Assembly (NCBI GenBank): GCA_963383645.1
Contig: OY726574.1
Span: forward strand, 61,012,894 to 61,076,893
DNA length: 64,000 nt
Source: Muscardinus avellanarius
Taxonomy: Eukaryota > Chordata > Mammalia > Rodentia > Gliridae
Direction: 5' to 3'
In this document: piece after piece, positions 10,170 to 20,319 of the stretch
Position numbering within the stretch: the stretch's first letter is position 1
How the letters are laid out: every line of letters starts with the position of its first letter
Notes under the pieces: model-generated
Databases searched by the model: none
What the model saw: the letters and a program-made list of their open reading frames with translations, nothing else
Told to the model about the DNA's origin: nothing
Translations under genes and position numbers: made by a program

Positions 10170-10880
10170 TGGCTTTGGAAAAGATAAACATTTTAAGATG
10201 GTAGGGCAATTTCTTGAGGCTGCGTTGTGTGATTAAGTGAAAAGCAAATCATGGGGAAGGGACCCACTATCAGAGGCAGCGTCACCGAGTAGGTCAAGCC
10301 TTATCACTGAAGCCAGATTCTGAGAGGATGGGGCAAAAATGTAAGACTGCAGTCAAGAGCGCACCACAGACCGTCCGGAGGCAGCAGAAGAAGATGTCTC
10401 TTTAGGAGAATATTTGAAAATACCCCAATACCATGATGGGTATTTTCAGGGCAGGAGTCTTTACTTAATATATTAAAGGCAGCTGGGAGTAAGTTGGCTT
10501 TTCAAATATTAGACTGCATAATAAACAAAAAGAGAACGATCCCAACACCTTCCTATTTCACCCGTAGCTGAGGGTGGTTTTTAGAGTGTTGAGGGTACAT
10601 TTGAGAAGAGGAAGGAGGAGGAAGTAGAGGCTGGAGATGCCTGAGGTGGAGGCTCACTGGGTCCTGATGATGCAACACAGAAGGACAGAGGGAGACAGGG
10701 AGGCCTGAGGGCGCCGCACAGGGACAGTGGCAGGTGGGGGACCCTGGCAGAGTCCTCCTCCTCCCCAAACCCTAAAGACGCAGTGACCCAGCTCCAGAAC
10801 TCGCTGAGGACCAACATGAGGCCACTCGAGAAATTTTACCTCTGACCCCATGTGTGGGCAAGTCACAAAACTGCTGCACT
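10170..10880. other. Unique sequence, nothing recognised
   Basis: Three overlapping minus-strand frames at 10553-10866 share the same GC-richer patch, which is proline/serine-rich in all frames. That is composition rather than coding. No repeat family is recognised. Confidence 0.4.
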
Positions 10881-10883
10881 AAA

Positions 10884-11335
10884 AAAATTAAATAAAAATA
10901 TATATGTATTTATTATATATTATATACAATATGTATGTATTATATAAATTATATATTAGATTTTATTTATATCATATATTTTATTATATTATATATAATT
11001 ATTATATAAGACATATTGTATAATATAATTATAATAAACTATTATATATAATAAAATATATTACATGATAATGTGTTATATAATAATATATGATGTAATA
11101 TATTATAATAATATAATATATGATACAATGTATTTTAATAATATAATATATTATTTAATAATAGAATAATTCTATATTTTATTACATTACATTTTATTAT
11201 CCTATTATATTATGTAATAATATATTGTATATTATATTATTCATAATATATAATTATATTTGATATAATTAAAATTATGGCGATTGGTAATTATATATAG
11301 TTATAATTATTCTGATTTATAATAATTATATATAC
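10884..11335. repeat. AT-rich low-complexity tract
   Basis: About 450 bp made almost wholly of TATA, TAATA and TTATAT units with scattered single G or C. It contains no clean repeat unit and can fold back on itself extensively. It runs directly into the DNA-transposon-like end. Confidence 0.9.
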
Positions 11336-11437
11336 TAACATATACAAAATACCTTCAGGCTATGTGTCCAAAAGGTGTATTATTATATATACTAACATAT
11401 ACAAAATACCTTCAGGCTACGTGTCCAAAAGGTGTAT
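11325..11437. repeat. 57-bp tandem duplication
   Basis: Positions 11325-11380 and 11382-11437 are identical over 56 bp except one C/T difference (ctatgtg versus ctacgtg). The near identity implies a recent duplication within an otherwise very old transposon. Confidence 0.95.
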
Positions 11438-11571
11438 GAAGTATTTTAAAAAGTCCATGTTGAGACTTGGATCTCATCCCATTATGTGTATGAAATATTC
11501 CAAATTTGAGAAAATCTGAAATCTGAAACTCTTCTGGTCCAAAGCATTCTGAATGCGGGACAATCAACCTG
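11325..11571. mobile_element. Tigger/MER44-like DNA transposon end
   Basis: Seen: 'ataccttcaggctatgtgtc', then 'tttgagaaaatctgaaatct', 'ctcttctggtccaaagcatt' and the terminal 'caatcaacctg'. These match my memory of a mammalian TcMar-Tigger non-autonomous element whose terminal repeat begins CAGGTTGAGTATCC. The first section is tandemly duplicated. No transposase sequence is present. The family name is moderately certain. Confidence 0.55.
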
Positions 11572-11630
11572 TTGTACTGAGTACATGCAGAAAGGAGAAG
11601 GATGATTATCAAGTGACTCATTTGCTCGTC

Positions 11631-11678
11631 CGTCTATCCATCCATCCATCCATCCATCCATCCATCCATCCATCCATG
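11631..11678. repeat. (ATCC)n microsatellite
   Basis: About eleven to twelve ATCC units. The right flank 'cactcagcaaatgctctcaa' faintly resembles the reversed end of an L2 element, but is too short to call. Confidence 0.95.
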
Positions 11679-11679
11679 C

Positions 11680-12185
11680 ACTCAGCAAATGCTCTCAAGT
11701 ACCCACAACCTAGCTCCTGGAATGCGGCAGTCTCTGTTTGCTTGGACTTAGATGCTAGAGACAGTGAGCGAATTCAATTGTATAGGTTTTATCAGGCAAA
11801 GAAAGGAAATCAAGAAGGATGGGGTAGAGGAATGGGCATTCCTGTTTTGATTAGAATGAACAAAAGTCCAGGCTGATCGGGTCACAGCAGAGCAGGACTG
11901 GAATCAGTGAGGACACAAACCACACGGATATCTGGAGATTAGTGAGGAAATCCAATAGTAACTCAAGTGCAGGAAGTAGGATGCGTCGGAGCACCCTTCG
12001 CAGCAGGAAACCAGCGTGGCCTGAGAAGAATGGACAAGAGGAGGAATAGGGGGATGAGCGAGGCAGAGCGGGCACGCAGACTGCAGACTGGTCCTCGTGC
12101 GTCATAGCAATGCCAGGATGGAGTCGGCTGAGATGAGGAGCGTGTGGGCACAAGCAGGGAAGTTGCATGTACTGCAAATATGAAT
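11680..12185. other. Unique sequence, nothing recognised
   Basis: No repeat family or coding signal is found. Minus-strand frames at 11851-12177 lack any recognisable domain. Confidence 0.4.
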
Positions 12186-12191
12186 ATACGT

Positions 12192-12400
12192 GTGGGGATT
12201 GAACCTGAACCCAGAGGGCATTCTACTTCTGAGCTATACCCCCAGCCTTATTCTATTCTTTGGCTTGAAACAGGGTCTCTCCATATGTTTCTGAAGATCT
12301 CATGAAATTGCTGAATCTGGATTCAAACTTGTAATGTTCCTGTCTCAGCCTTCCAAGTACTGAAATTACAGTTGTACTTACATCTACCACCACACCACCT
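12192..12400 (-). mobile_element. SINE B1-dID, old copy
   Basis: On the + strand the ID half comes first (12192-12250: 'ttctgagctatacccccagc'), then the linker, then the B1 half (12262-12400: 'cctgtctcagccttccaagt'). High divergence. Confidence 0.85.
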
Positions 12401-12404
12401 TCTG

Positions 12405-12406
<2 letters not shown>

Positions 12407-12442
<36 letters not shown>
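12407..12442. repeat. (GT)n at a SINE tail
   Basis: A pure GT run of about 18 units occupies the tail position of the following minus-strand SINE. Confidence 0.95.
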
Positions 12443-12446
<4 letters not shown>

Positions 12447-12638
12447 GGGGATGCAACCCAGGGGCATTCTACCTCCAAGCAACACCACCAGCCCTATTTT
12501 TTATTCTTTATTTTGAAGCAGGGTCTCATTGAGTTGCAAAAGGTCTCACTAGGTAGCCGAGGCTGGCTACGAACTGTGATCTTCCTGTCTCAGCCTTCCC
12601 AATGCTGAGATTACAAGCATGCGCCAACACGCCTGGCC
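12443..12638 (-). mobile_element. SINE B1-dID type 1
   Basis: ID half 12443-12497 ('ggggatgcaacccaggggca'), linker, B1 half 12510-12638 ending 'gcgccaacacgcctggcc'. Moderately diverged, and it abuts an older SINE at 12192-12400. Confidence 0.93.
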
Positions 12639-12639
12639 T

Positions 12640-13070
12640 CTAACTGCTATTTTAAAGTAGACTTTCTGGCTCTTATGGGACACAGAGCACAGAGGAGGAA
12701 TGATAAAAGCTTAGAGCTCAGGGGGATTTGTTGGCATTAAGGCGAGAAACGATGCCACTTGAGTTAGGACGGTAACTGGAGGTGTAGGAATAGTCGTGTT
12801 TGGGGTATGTTTCAGAGATAAGCTGGAAAGATTTATTGGTGAATTTTATTTGAGATATGAGAGGAAGACAGGGGTCAAAGATGACTACACATATTCTGAG
12901 CAACTTAAAGAAATGAATTGTAAAATATTCTGGAAGAAACCGACGTAGAGACGCCAAGTTTTTCTTCCTAGTCCAGCGAAGCTTCGTAAATCACCTACGA
13001 TCACTTATGTAAAGTCCTAAGATCTTTGCATTTTTTTCATTTTATACAACTAAAAACTATCCATTGCTCA
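12640..13070. other. Unique sequence, nothing recognised
   Basis: A minus-strand frame at 12718-12957 lies in AT-rich sequence without domain features. No repeat is recognised. Confidence 0.4.
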
Positions 13071-13074
13071 GGCA

Positions 13075-13275
13075 AATTGCAGAGGGCAGAATAACAGCGG
13101 TCAGAGCACAGGCCTCGGGCCTAACTGCCCAGGGCCCAGCACAACTGTAACTGCTGGCAAGTGCGGAGTCCCCATCCCATCTGCAGAGTGGGGATGCGCC
13201 TCACAGCCCCTGCCTCACCGGAGTAGAGTCTATGCACAAAGGAAGGCTCCCTGCAGTGCTCTGTTACTGTTGTAA
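13075..13275 (+). mobile_element. MIR SINE
   Basis: The succession 'gcggtcagagcacaggcctc', 'actgctggcaagtgcggagt', 'catctgcagagtggggatgc' and 'gctccctgcagtgctctgtt' matches the MIR order (opening, core, 'ctgtaaaatgggga' region, 3' L2-like end), with heavy mutation as expected for its age. Confidence 0.65.
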
Positions 13276-13340
13276 ACACTTTTTCCACTTCTTCAAACTT
13301 GATAATACAGGCAAAATAGGTTTATGTTTTATTTATTTTT

Positions 13341-13544
13341 TGTGGTACTGAGGGAGGAACTCAGGGGCTTTTCTACTCTGGGCTATATACTCCCAGACCT
13401 ATTTTATACTTTATTTGGAAACAGGGTCTCACTAAGTTGCTGAGAGCCTCACTAAGTAGCTGAGGCTGGCTTCACACCTGTGCCATCCTTCCGTCTCAGC
13501 CTCCCAGGCATTGGGATTACGAGCGTGAGCCGCCACTCCCAGCT
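13341..13544 (-). mobile_element. SINE B1-dID, type 1/type 2 intermediate
   Basis: The ID half has the type 2 feature 'actcccagacctattttata' but retains a type 1-like 'tgctgagagcctcactaagt' in the B1 half. Target-site duplication 'aaataggtttat' at 13314-13325 and 13546-13557 is exact. Confidence 0.9.
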
Positions 13545-13559
13545 TAAATAGGTTTATTT

Positions 13560-13765
13560 TTGAAAAAAATTATAAACTTCAAATAAGCAGAAAGGAAAAC
13601 AAGAAAAAAAACCATCTTCATATCTTTAACCTGGAAATAATTACATCTTGATGTAGTGTCTTTATTACTTACTTGTACCTTATATTAGCCAATTTTATTA
13701 TAGTATTATTCTGAGTTTTTTCCCCTCTCAGATTCTAATTTTCTTTAGGCAATGGCATTTTGTAT
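13560..13765. mobile_element. Possible ancient L1M-type fragment
   Basis: 'cagaaaggaaaacaagaaaa' followed by 'tttaacctggaaataattac' resembles the 'not translated, immunologically silent' 3' portion of old L1M elements (normally '...taatcccaccacccagagataacc'). Weak and by eye only. Confidence 0.3.
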
Positions 13766-14103
13766 ATAGGTATTTCATGACCATGGTAGGAAAGTCAAAA
13801 GATACAAAGAAGGATACAATGGAAGTGTCCTTTTCTCTGCAGCCACTACCCAGCCTCTTCTCTGGAAGCAAAAAATATAAAGTGAGAATAGATGGATGGT
13901 TGGTGCTATGGTTTAGATTAGTGTCCCCCAAATGTCCGTGTATTAAAGGATTAGTCACAGGCTAGACTCAGTGGTGTGTGCCCGTAATCCCATGACTTTG
14001 GCGGCTAAGACAGGAAGATCCCGGGGTCCAGTCAAGGCCAACCTCAGCAATACAATGAGACTCACTGCAGCTCAGCAAGACCCTGTTTGAAAATCAAAAT
14101 TAA

Positions 14104-14186
14104 GTGCTTTGTGCGTGTATGTCCCTACCACTATGATTTGCATTATGATGTGAAACTATAATGTACCCATAAAGTATAAAAATAAG
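14104..14186 (+). mobile_element. 5'-truncated L1 3' end nested in a SINE
   Basis: Aligns by eye with 24541-24627, the L1 3' end: 'tgtgcatgtatg', a T/C-variable core, 'ttatgatgtgaaactataat' against 'ttaagatgtatgactacaat', and 'gtacccataaa' against 'gcaccaataaa'. Confidence 0.6.
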
Positions 14187-14266
14187 CAAAATAAATAAAA
14201 AGAGCTGGAGACGTATCTTAGAGGTAGAATGCCTGGGTTCAATCCTCAGTACAAGAAAGAAAGAAT

Positions 14267-14269
<3 letters not shown>

Positions 14270-14316
<47 letters not shown>
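14270..14316. repeat. (AG)n microsatellite at a SINE tail
   Basis: About 22 AG units follow the ID half directly, replacing the poly(A) tail. Confidence 0.95.
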
Positions 14317-14319
<3 letters not shown>

Positions 14320-14765
14320 TTAGTCACCAGCCTGTACCATTGGAAGGTGGGGAGTCGGGAACCTTTAGGGGTGGGGTTTGGCAGGAGGAAGTTGGGTCAT
14401 CAGGTCCATGCCCCAGCTCCTTCCTTCCTCTCTTTCCTTTCATGGATGCCATTCAAAGAGCAGTTTCCTCCACCACACACTCCCACCACAATGGGCTTCC
14501 TCATTGGAAGCCCAAACCAAGGAGGCCAGGGCACCATGGACGGAAGCCTCCAGCACTTTCCTCCTTTCAGGTAATTATCTCGGTACCTTTTCACAGTACT
14601 GGGAAGCTGACTGACACAGAGCACTGACCTTAGGAAGGGGATGATGCTCTGGGTGCACCTGACACTGGGGAGAAGCCTTGGGGGCTGCTTGCAGGAGGAG
14701 GTGGAGAAGTGGGCTATGGAAAACTTAGAGGATGCTGTAACAGAGCCCAGTGAGGATTCCTGGAC

Positions 14766-15094
14766 CCTGGAATGTCCCCAAAGTCTCCTATGTGGAAGGC
14801 TCGGTGTTATTTGGAGGTGGTGGAACCTTCATGAAGTGACCTGGTAGAAGGACGTGAGCTCATTGGAGAGTGTGCCTGTGAAGAGGGCATTGATATTTAG
14901 CTCCTCCCTCCCTGTCTCTCTTTGGGTCCCACCCACAGGCTCCAGCCACGATGTACAGCCTCATCACAGGCCCCCAAGCAATGGGTCGCAGTCACCATGA
15001 CCTGAAACCTCCAAGACTGTGAGCCAAACACTTCCTCCTTTTCAGTGGATTGGCTTGCGTATTTTGTTATAGTGACTGGAAGCTGACTAACACA
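14766..15094 (+). mobile_element. Second MaLR-like LTR, same orientation
   Basis: Begins near 'ggaatgtccccaaagtctcc' and contains 'catcacaggcccccaagcaa', 'gacctgaaacctccaagact', 'gtgagccaaacacttcctcc' and the end 'actggaagctgactaacaca'. It lies about 150 bp after the first LTR. The intervening 14620-14765 shows no retroviral coding sequence. Confidence 0.75.
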
Positions 15095-15099
15095 GATGC

Positions 15100-15480
15100 A
15101 TACCTACAATTTCTTATTGCTTAAAACAGTTTTCTGACAAAAATGTTAAAAATTATACCCATTTCCTTATAAAAAAGAACAAGAAGAGGAAAAAGACAAC
15201 TCACTAGCAAATTTCTTTTATTGGTCTATGGGTCTTTAAGAAATGGAGCCGTGATCTCTGCCTTCCCAAGCCAGACCCTGAAAAGGGCGAGAATGTCTCC
15301 TGTCTGGAACCCTCCCAGACTGCCTGGATGTGCCTTGACTGAGGGGAGAAGGTTGGACAGGACGAGCCTCCAAATCTTTCCTGATTCGATTTCAGGATGG
15401 CAGAAGGGAAGAGACCCTGTCCTGAAAACATATTCATGATTTTGGATTAGTTGTTCTGTTTTAACCCTTAATGTGAAGTT
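15100..15480. other. Unique sequence, nothing recognised
   Basis: Overlapping plus and minus frames at 15204-15439 have no domain. No repeat is recognised. Confidence 0.4.
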
Positions 15481-15489
15481 TCTTTTTTT

Positions 15490-15620
15490 CCTTAAAAACG
15501 TAATAGATGTCCATCACTTTTTAAATGCCAGAAAACATATAAAAGTCTAAAAGATAAAAAAGATATTTAAACTACTTTAATCCTACCATTTATATCATTG
15601 TTCAGTCTTTAAATACTGAT
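15490..15620 (+). mobile_element. Possible ancient L1M-type 3' fragment
   Basis: 'gccagaaaacatataaaagt' followed by 'aactactttaatcctaccat' parallels the old L1M 3' UTR order (A-rich '...aaagtataaa' then '...taatcccacca'). By eye only. Confidence 0.4.
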
Positions 15621-15624
15621 AAGG

Positions 15625-16460
15625 CTTACTGAGCTAATAACTTAAAGCAAATTAAACAGGAAAATTAATATCACGTCTAAAAATTACAATGCAATAAAAG
15701 AAATTGAAAAATATTTCAAATGAATACAGCATTGTTTTTAATAACTCCTATTATTTCTTATAAAGCAAGGTTTCAATATGACATCTAAATTAGCTTAAAT
15801 TTGTTTTATCCTGGTTTTATTTTGGGGGGACTGGGATATAAGCATTTGAGGGTGATAAATATGTTCCTTGAGGAATGAATTTTAAAGCACATCACCTATG
15901 CCAACAATTTATCATGTATGAAAACTGGTCTTGACACCTAATGGCTGGCGTGTGGGGACGCTGCTCTCCTACGTTCTGCTTGGTGTTAGCTCTCATTCTG
16001 TCCTCGCCAGGGCCTCTTCTCATTCGGCTATCTGAAACTAAGATTGTTACTTCACACGGACTAAGAAGACTACTAAGTAAAACCAGAGCAGTGCAGATCC
16101 CACTGTTGGCAAAGTGTGACTGAGTACAGACACAGGCTGCTTTTCTTCAACAAGGCAGTCTTCTTTTACTGCTAACAAAAATTAATAGCTCAATCAAGAT
16201 AAAATTCTTAAAATATTTATGATAACAAGCATGCCTTGCATACTTTTGAAGTCAGACAGCGTTCATTTGCTCATCGAAAGAGGTCATTTAGGAATTCTTT
16301 TTTATGTCATAGTGTGCAATGTTTACCTTAAGGTTTTAAAATCATTTAAAATAAAAAATGTATTTTCTTTGAACTAGTCCAAAATAGTCAGATTTTACTG
16401 TATTAATTTTCCAGAACATTTGCTTTTTTTTCTCAATAGTTTTGCATCCTCTTTTTTCAA
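15625..16460. other. AT-rich unique sequence
   Basis: No recognised repeat or coding signal. AT-rich throughout, with no clean simple repeats. Confidence 0.4.
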
Positions 16461-16461
16461 A

Positions 16462-16464
<3 letters not shown>

Positions 16465-16506
<42 letters not shown>

Positions 16507-16520
16507 ACACACGCACACAT
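16465..16520. repeat. (CA)n microsatellite, interrupted
   Basis: A pure CA run to about 16501, then 'cgtgcacacacgcacacata'. It is not next to a SINE, so it has an independent origin. Confidence 0.95.
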
Positions 16521-16524
16521 ATCC

Positions 16525-17240
16525 ATTACAGAAAAATTGGAGATCAGAGTTGAGTTTTAAAATGTTTAAAAGATGTGAGTGTCTGACCTTGAGAAATACA
16601 GGTGAGAAAAAAAGTGGGAACACTTTAAAAAGATATTTCGATTACATTTGGGCTCATTTTCTAAGAGGTAGTTGGAACACACAGAGTTATTGCTCCAAAT
16701 TTATTGTATTTTAAAGCAATTGCATGTAGACTGTGACTATTGATGTTGCTATTAATTTTCTTTCCTATAACAAAATGGAGAGGATGTTGATGAATTCAAC
16801 CCCCAAGGTGAACTACCACTAATTAGTCAGAACAAGTGCTTTTTAATTCCATTTGTAAAATATCCAAGGGACATGAGTCCCAGTTTGCCTGAATAATCTG
16901 TTACTAAATTTCCTTCCTGCTCTTAATAGCTGAACCATAAAGAAGCTCTTCATTACAGTTAATTCAAATCTCTTAAGCCATAACTTAACCCCATTTCTTC
17001 TCCTGGGATCAGTTGTGTGCAAATTTATTGCCTTTGACTTTACTTCTATCAGAGCTGATGCCTGGATTTTTAGGCTTTTGGTCTCTTCCCTGTTACGTAG
17101 CAATAACCCACCATGCTTATTTATTAGGTACAAACTCTTCTTTGAAATACACACATGCCCCTGGATTTTCAAATCCACTTGCAGACTCAGATTCTCCAAT
17201 AGACATCACCAGTTGGGCTACTTTTCTGGCAAGATTATAC
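16525..17240. other. Unique sequence, nothing recognised
   Basis: Frames at 16843-17199 (minus, 118 codons) and 17015-17353 (plus, 112 codons) overlap one another on opposite strands and have no domain character. They are treated as chance. Confidence 0.4.
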
Positions 17241-17246
17241 AAACAA

Positions 17247-17308
17247 GACTGGTAGTTCCTTTGCCAAGCATGGAGGAGGTCCTGGGTAGCATCCCCAGCA
17301 CTGAAAAT
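17247..17308 (+). mobile_element. ID-type SINE monomer
   Basis: 'ttgccaagcatggaggaggt', 'cctgggtagcatccccagca' and 'ctgaaaa' match the 3' two-thirds of a tRNA-derived ID element without a B1 half. The A-box end is eroded. Confidence 0.65.
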
Positions 17309-17387
17309 AAGCAAAATCTTGTAAAAAAAATTGTGCAAGAAATACTCAAATAGTCTTAAGATGAAAGTTTAAAAATATAGAAATAAA

Positions 17388-17612
17388 CCAGGCGTGGTGG
17401 CACATGCTTGTAATCCCAGCATTCAGGAGGCTGAAACAGGAGGATCACTGTCTGAGGACAGCCTCAGGTACGTAGGCCCTTTGAAACTCAGTGAGACCCT
17501 GTTTCAAAAATAAAGAATAAAAAATAGGGCTGGGGATGTAGCTCAGAGGTGACTGCCCCTGGGTTCCATCCCCAGTACTACAAAAAATAAAATAAAATAA
17601 AAATATAGAAAT
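17388..17612 (+). mobile_element. SINE B1-dID type 1 with target-site duplication
   Basis: B1 half 17388-17510, ID half 17528-17580. Between A box and B box of the ID half a few bases are missing ('gaggtgactgcccctgggtt'). The duplication 'aaaaatatagaaat' is exact at 17371-17384 and 17599-17612. Confidence 0.95.
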
Positions 17613-17895
17613 GCATACGACAAAACACCCAGGCATCCTCCTGTTCTTCTTCCTACCTATTTCACATTACAACTCTCCTAGTAGCTACACTTTCAGTTGT
17701 AAACAGTGTTTTAGTCAGCCTGCCTTGAATTTATTTCCCCAAGACTTGATTAGACCTTATTCCTGCTTTTGATCAGTACCAGAACACATGTAGTATGGAA
17801 GAACCAGACATCTCGTCACTAGAAAAAGGCTCTTGCATCTTTTGATGGAGGCTGAAGACTCAGGTGGAGAAGGTGCTGTTTGGTCTAGGTGTTGT
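17613..17895. other. Unique sequence, nothing recognised
   Basis: A short spacer between two type 1 SINEs with no recognisable feature. Confidence 0.4.
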
Positions 17896-17899
17896 AACA

Positions 17900-18116
17900 G
17901 CTGGGCGAGGTGGCACACACTTGTAATCCCAGTACTTGGGAGGCTGAGCCAGGAGGATCCTGGTTCAAGGACAGCCTCAGCTACTTAGTGAGGCCCTCTG
18001 CAACTCAGTGAGACCCTGTTTCAAAATAAAGACTAAATAATAGTGCTGGGGATGTAGGTCAAAGGTAGAATACCCCTGGGTTCCATCCCCAATACTGAAA
18101 AAAAAAAAAAAAAAAA
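17900..18116 (+). mobile_element. SINE B1-dID type 1, full length
   Basis: B1 half from 'gctgggcgaggtggcacaca', linker 'aataaagactaaataatagt', ID half ending 'gggttccatccccaatactg', and an 18-base poly(A). Little diverged. Confidence 0.95.
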
Positions 18117-18119
18117 GTT

Positions 18120-19145
18120 AACCAAAGACAAAAACCAAGACAGTGAGTCCTGTTGTTGACTCATCAGGACTCACTCCCATAGAAAGGCTTGATGTTATCC
18201 TCAGCAAAACCCACCCCCCCAAAGCCCGAGTTGCCCACAAGCACCCTTTATACCCTTATTCCACTCTAACGGTCCCTACAGGCCTCGTTTTTATCACACA
18301 TACATCAAGCACCCAGATTATGCCATTCTAAATGTCCTTCCTGTTTCTGAATTTGTTTATATTCTATACTTTTCTCAAGTGAGAGACTAAAAATAAGACA
18401 AAGATATTAAAACACCAGAGCTGGTCATTTCTCCTGGGGACGTATGTGCCTTGCTTTCTGATTTGAAATACCGACCGAGGGGCCTGGGTATCAGTGGAGA
18501 TTGGACACTTAAGATCAGGAACCTAGAACTGAATCTCACTGTGGGGCCAGAAAGAACCAGGGGTTCTGCACTAAACCATAAAGCCCCAGCCAGGGAAGGA
18601 GGGCCGTGAGGAGAGATGTGTTCTAGCTAAGGAGAGATGCAGACACCCAAGGAAAAGTTCTCAAATCTCACGGCCCACCAAAGACACAGGCCTTAATGGG
18701 GAAAGAAAAAACATGGTTCAAAGATACCAGAAGCGCACCGGGCACTGGAGGGGCAGAGGAGCCAGTGTGGTCAAGGGAGGAGGGTTCAGTCCTCAACGCT
18801 GGATTGTGTGTGTGTGGGGGTGTCCTTGGCTTATGTGAGGCAAAGAATGTCACCATGGGCCAGACACAGATTTATTTAGGAAGAAATACACACTCGAGGG
18901 ATAATAAGGTCCTCAAAAGTGAGCGCCGTGCTTTGAGGGCTCACAGCTCTTCATTTATAAGGGGCTTCTGGGAGGGGTGGGCAGGAGGAAGATATAGAGA
19001 TGACGTCAGCCCCTAGTCACAGGATGACTGAGGGTGTCTTGATCTTCTGCTGGGCCCTGGTGAGTCCTTCACTGTCTTTGGATTGGTGTCTTTTAAACTA
19101 TTCCAGGACAGCCAATAGTATCCAAAGAAAATAAACTGTGTGTGT
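18120..19145. other. Unique sequence, nothing recognised
   Basis: About 1 kb without a repeat hit. The 106-codon frame at 18696-19016 shows no domain and is opposed by a minus-strand frame of equal quality. Confidence 0.4.
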
Positions 19146-19151
19146 TGGGGG

Positions 19152-19341
19152 GGTACTGGGGATGGAACCCAGGGGCACTCTACCTCCAAGCTATACCTCC
19201 AGCCCTATTTTTTACTCTTTATTTTGAAACAGGGTCTCAGTGAGTTGCCAAGGGCTTGCTGAGGCTGGCTGTGAACCTGTGATCCTCCTGTCTCAGCCTC
19301 CCGAATGCTGGGATTACAAGAATATGCCACCACGCCTGGCT
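19152..19341 (-). mobile_element. SINE B1-dID type 1
   Basis: ID half 19152-19207, B1 half 19218-19341 with a short deletion ('gggcttgctgaggctggctg' lacks the usual 'cctcactaagtag'). G-run at the tail side. Confidence 0.93.
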
Positions 19342-19344
19342 GAA

Positions 19345-19850
19345 AATAATCTTTTCTTTAAACCATTTACAGGAGAGATGGCCGACAGTGCTTGAGGAGA
19401 TGACACTTTTGTGCCATCTCAGTCTCTGACCAACAGACTTAACTCTTCTGAGGTTGGATAGTTAACATTAGGGCATTTCGTAAGTGAGTTCCCAGTGTGG
19501 TATCCAGCCCCTTGAAAGGTCTTCTGAGTCATCTCTGTAGTCATCAGCCATCAGGGTGATTATTAAAGACTTGCAAATTCCCCACAAACCTACACTAACA
19601 AGCCTTGCCCCAGGCTTCCATATTAAAGTAGATTTCCTTGTTCTTCCTTTATACCTTTTTTCTGCCTACTTCTTTTATCCCCCCCCCCATCTCAGAGCAG
19701 CATCCCCTTCCTGCACACACACTTACCCGTGATTCCGTGGTCCACTGCGTCAGTTGCCTCAGTCAACCTAAGTACGTTGAAAGAAAAAAACCCAGAAATA
19801 AGTCCCCACATATTGAATGAAACATTCCAGACATAAGCCATTCATATGTT
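19345..19850. other. Unique sequence, nothing recognised
   Basis: No coding signal or repeat family recognised. A C9 run lies near 19680-19688. Confidence 0.4.
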
Positions 19851-19851
19851 T

Positions 19852-20077
19852 ATATGGCTTATTTATTTATTTATTTATTTTGGTGGTACTGGGGTTCCTG
19901 GAAGCCCTTCTCCTCCGGGCTACACTCCCAGACCTATTTCAGACCTATTTTATACTTTTTTATTTTTTGGAAACAGGGTCTCTTAAGCCAGTGAGGCTGG
20001 CTTCGAACCTGCGTGATCCTCCTGCCTCTGCCTCCCAAGCGCGGGGATTACAAGCGTGCGCCACCACGCCTGGCCAA
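19852..20077 (-). mobile_element. SINE B1-dID type 2
   Basis: ID half 19880-19945 with 'ggggttcctggaagcccttc' and a small internal duplication of 'tttcagacctatt'; B1 half 19970-20077 with 'ggcttcgaacctgcgtgatc' and 'aagcgcggggattacaagcg'. The tail reads (TTTA)n on this strand. Flanking 'tcatatgttt' at 19842-19851 and 20078-20087 is a likely target duplication. Confidence 0.95.
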
Positions 20078-20319
20078 TCATATGTTTTAAATAATTTTAT
20101 TACCATATGTTGTTATAATTGTTCTATTTATTATTATTGTTAATCTCTTATTGTGCCTAACTGATAAATTAAACTTTACCATAGGTTGTATGGGTAGGAA
20201 AAAATAGTATGTACAAGGCCCAGTTCTATCTACTCACTGAGCTTTTAGGAGTGTATCCTCTGAAGATAAATGGGAACTAATGTACCACGGTGGACAAGTC
20301 GAGACTTTTGAGTTACGTA

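Larger units (their letters stand above)
13961..14316 (+). mobile_element. SINE B1-dID carrying a short L1 3' end between its halves
   Basis: B1 half 13961-14100, then about 80 bp (14104-14186) that resembles an L1 3' end ('tgtgcgtgtatgtccctacc', '...gtacccataaagtata'), then an A-rich linker and the ID half 14201-14255. A (GA)n tail runs 14270-14316. The middle block has no place in the SINE consensus. Confidence 0.75.
13904..14619 (+). mobile_element. MaLR-like LTR split by a SINE
   Basis: The 5' part (13904-13960) begins 'gctatggtttagattagtgt'. After the SINE and GA run it resumes at 14320 with 'ggaaggtggggagtcgggaa', then 'caccatggacggaagcctcc' and the typical end 'tgggaagctgactgacacag' at about 14600-14619. 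The duplicated 'ttagtcac(c)ag' at 13951-13960 and 14320-14330 shows the SINE was inserted into a complete LTR. Confidence 0.75.

Noticed and set aside
11631..11678. Regular short repeats that could suggest a CRISPR array
   Set aside because: A plain ATCC microsatellite without spacers, in an animal genome.
14641..14847. Plus-strand frame starting at 14641 as a possible exon
   Set aside because: Its second half lies inside a MaLR-like LTR and it has no supporting splice sites.
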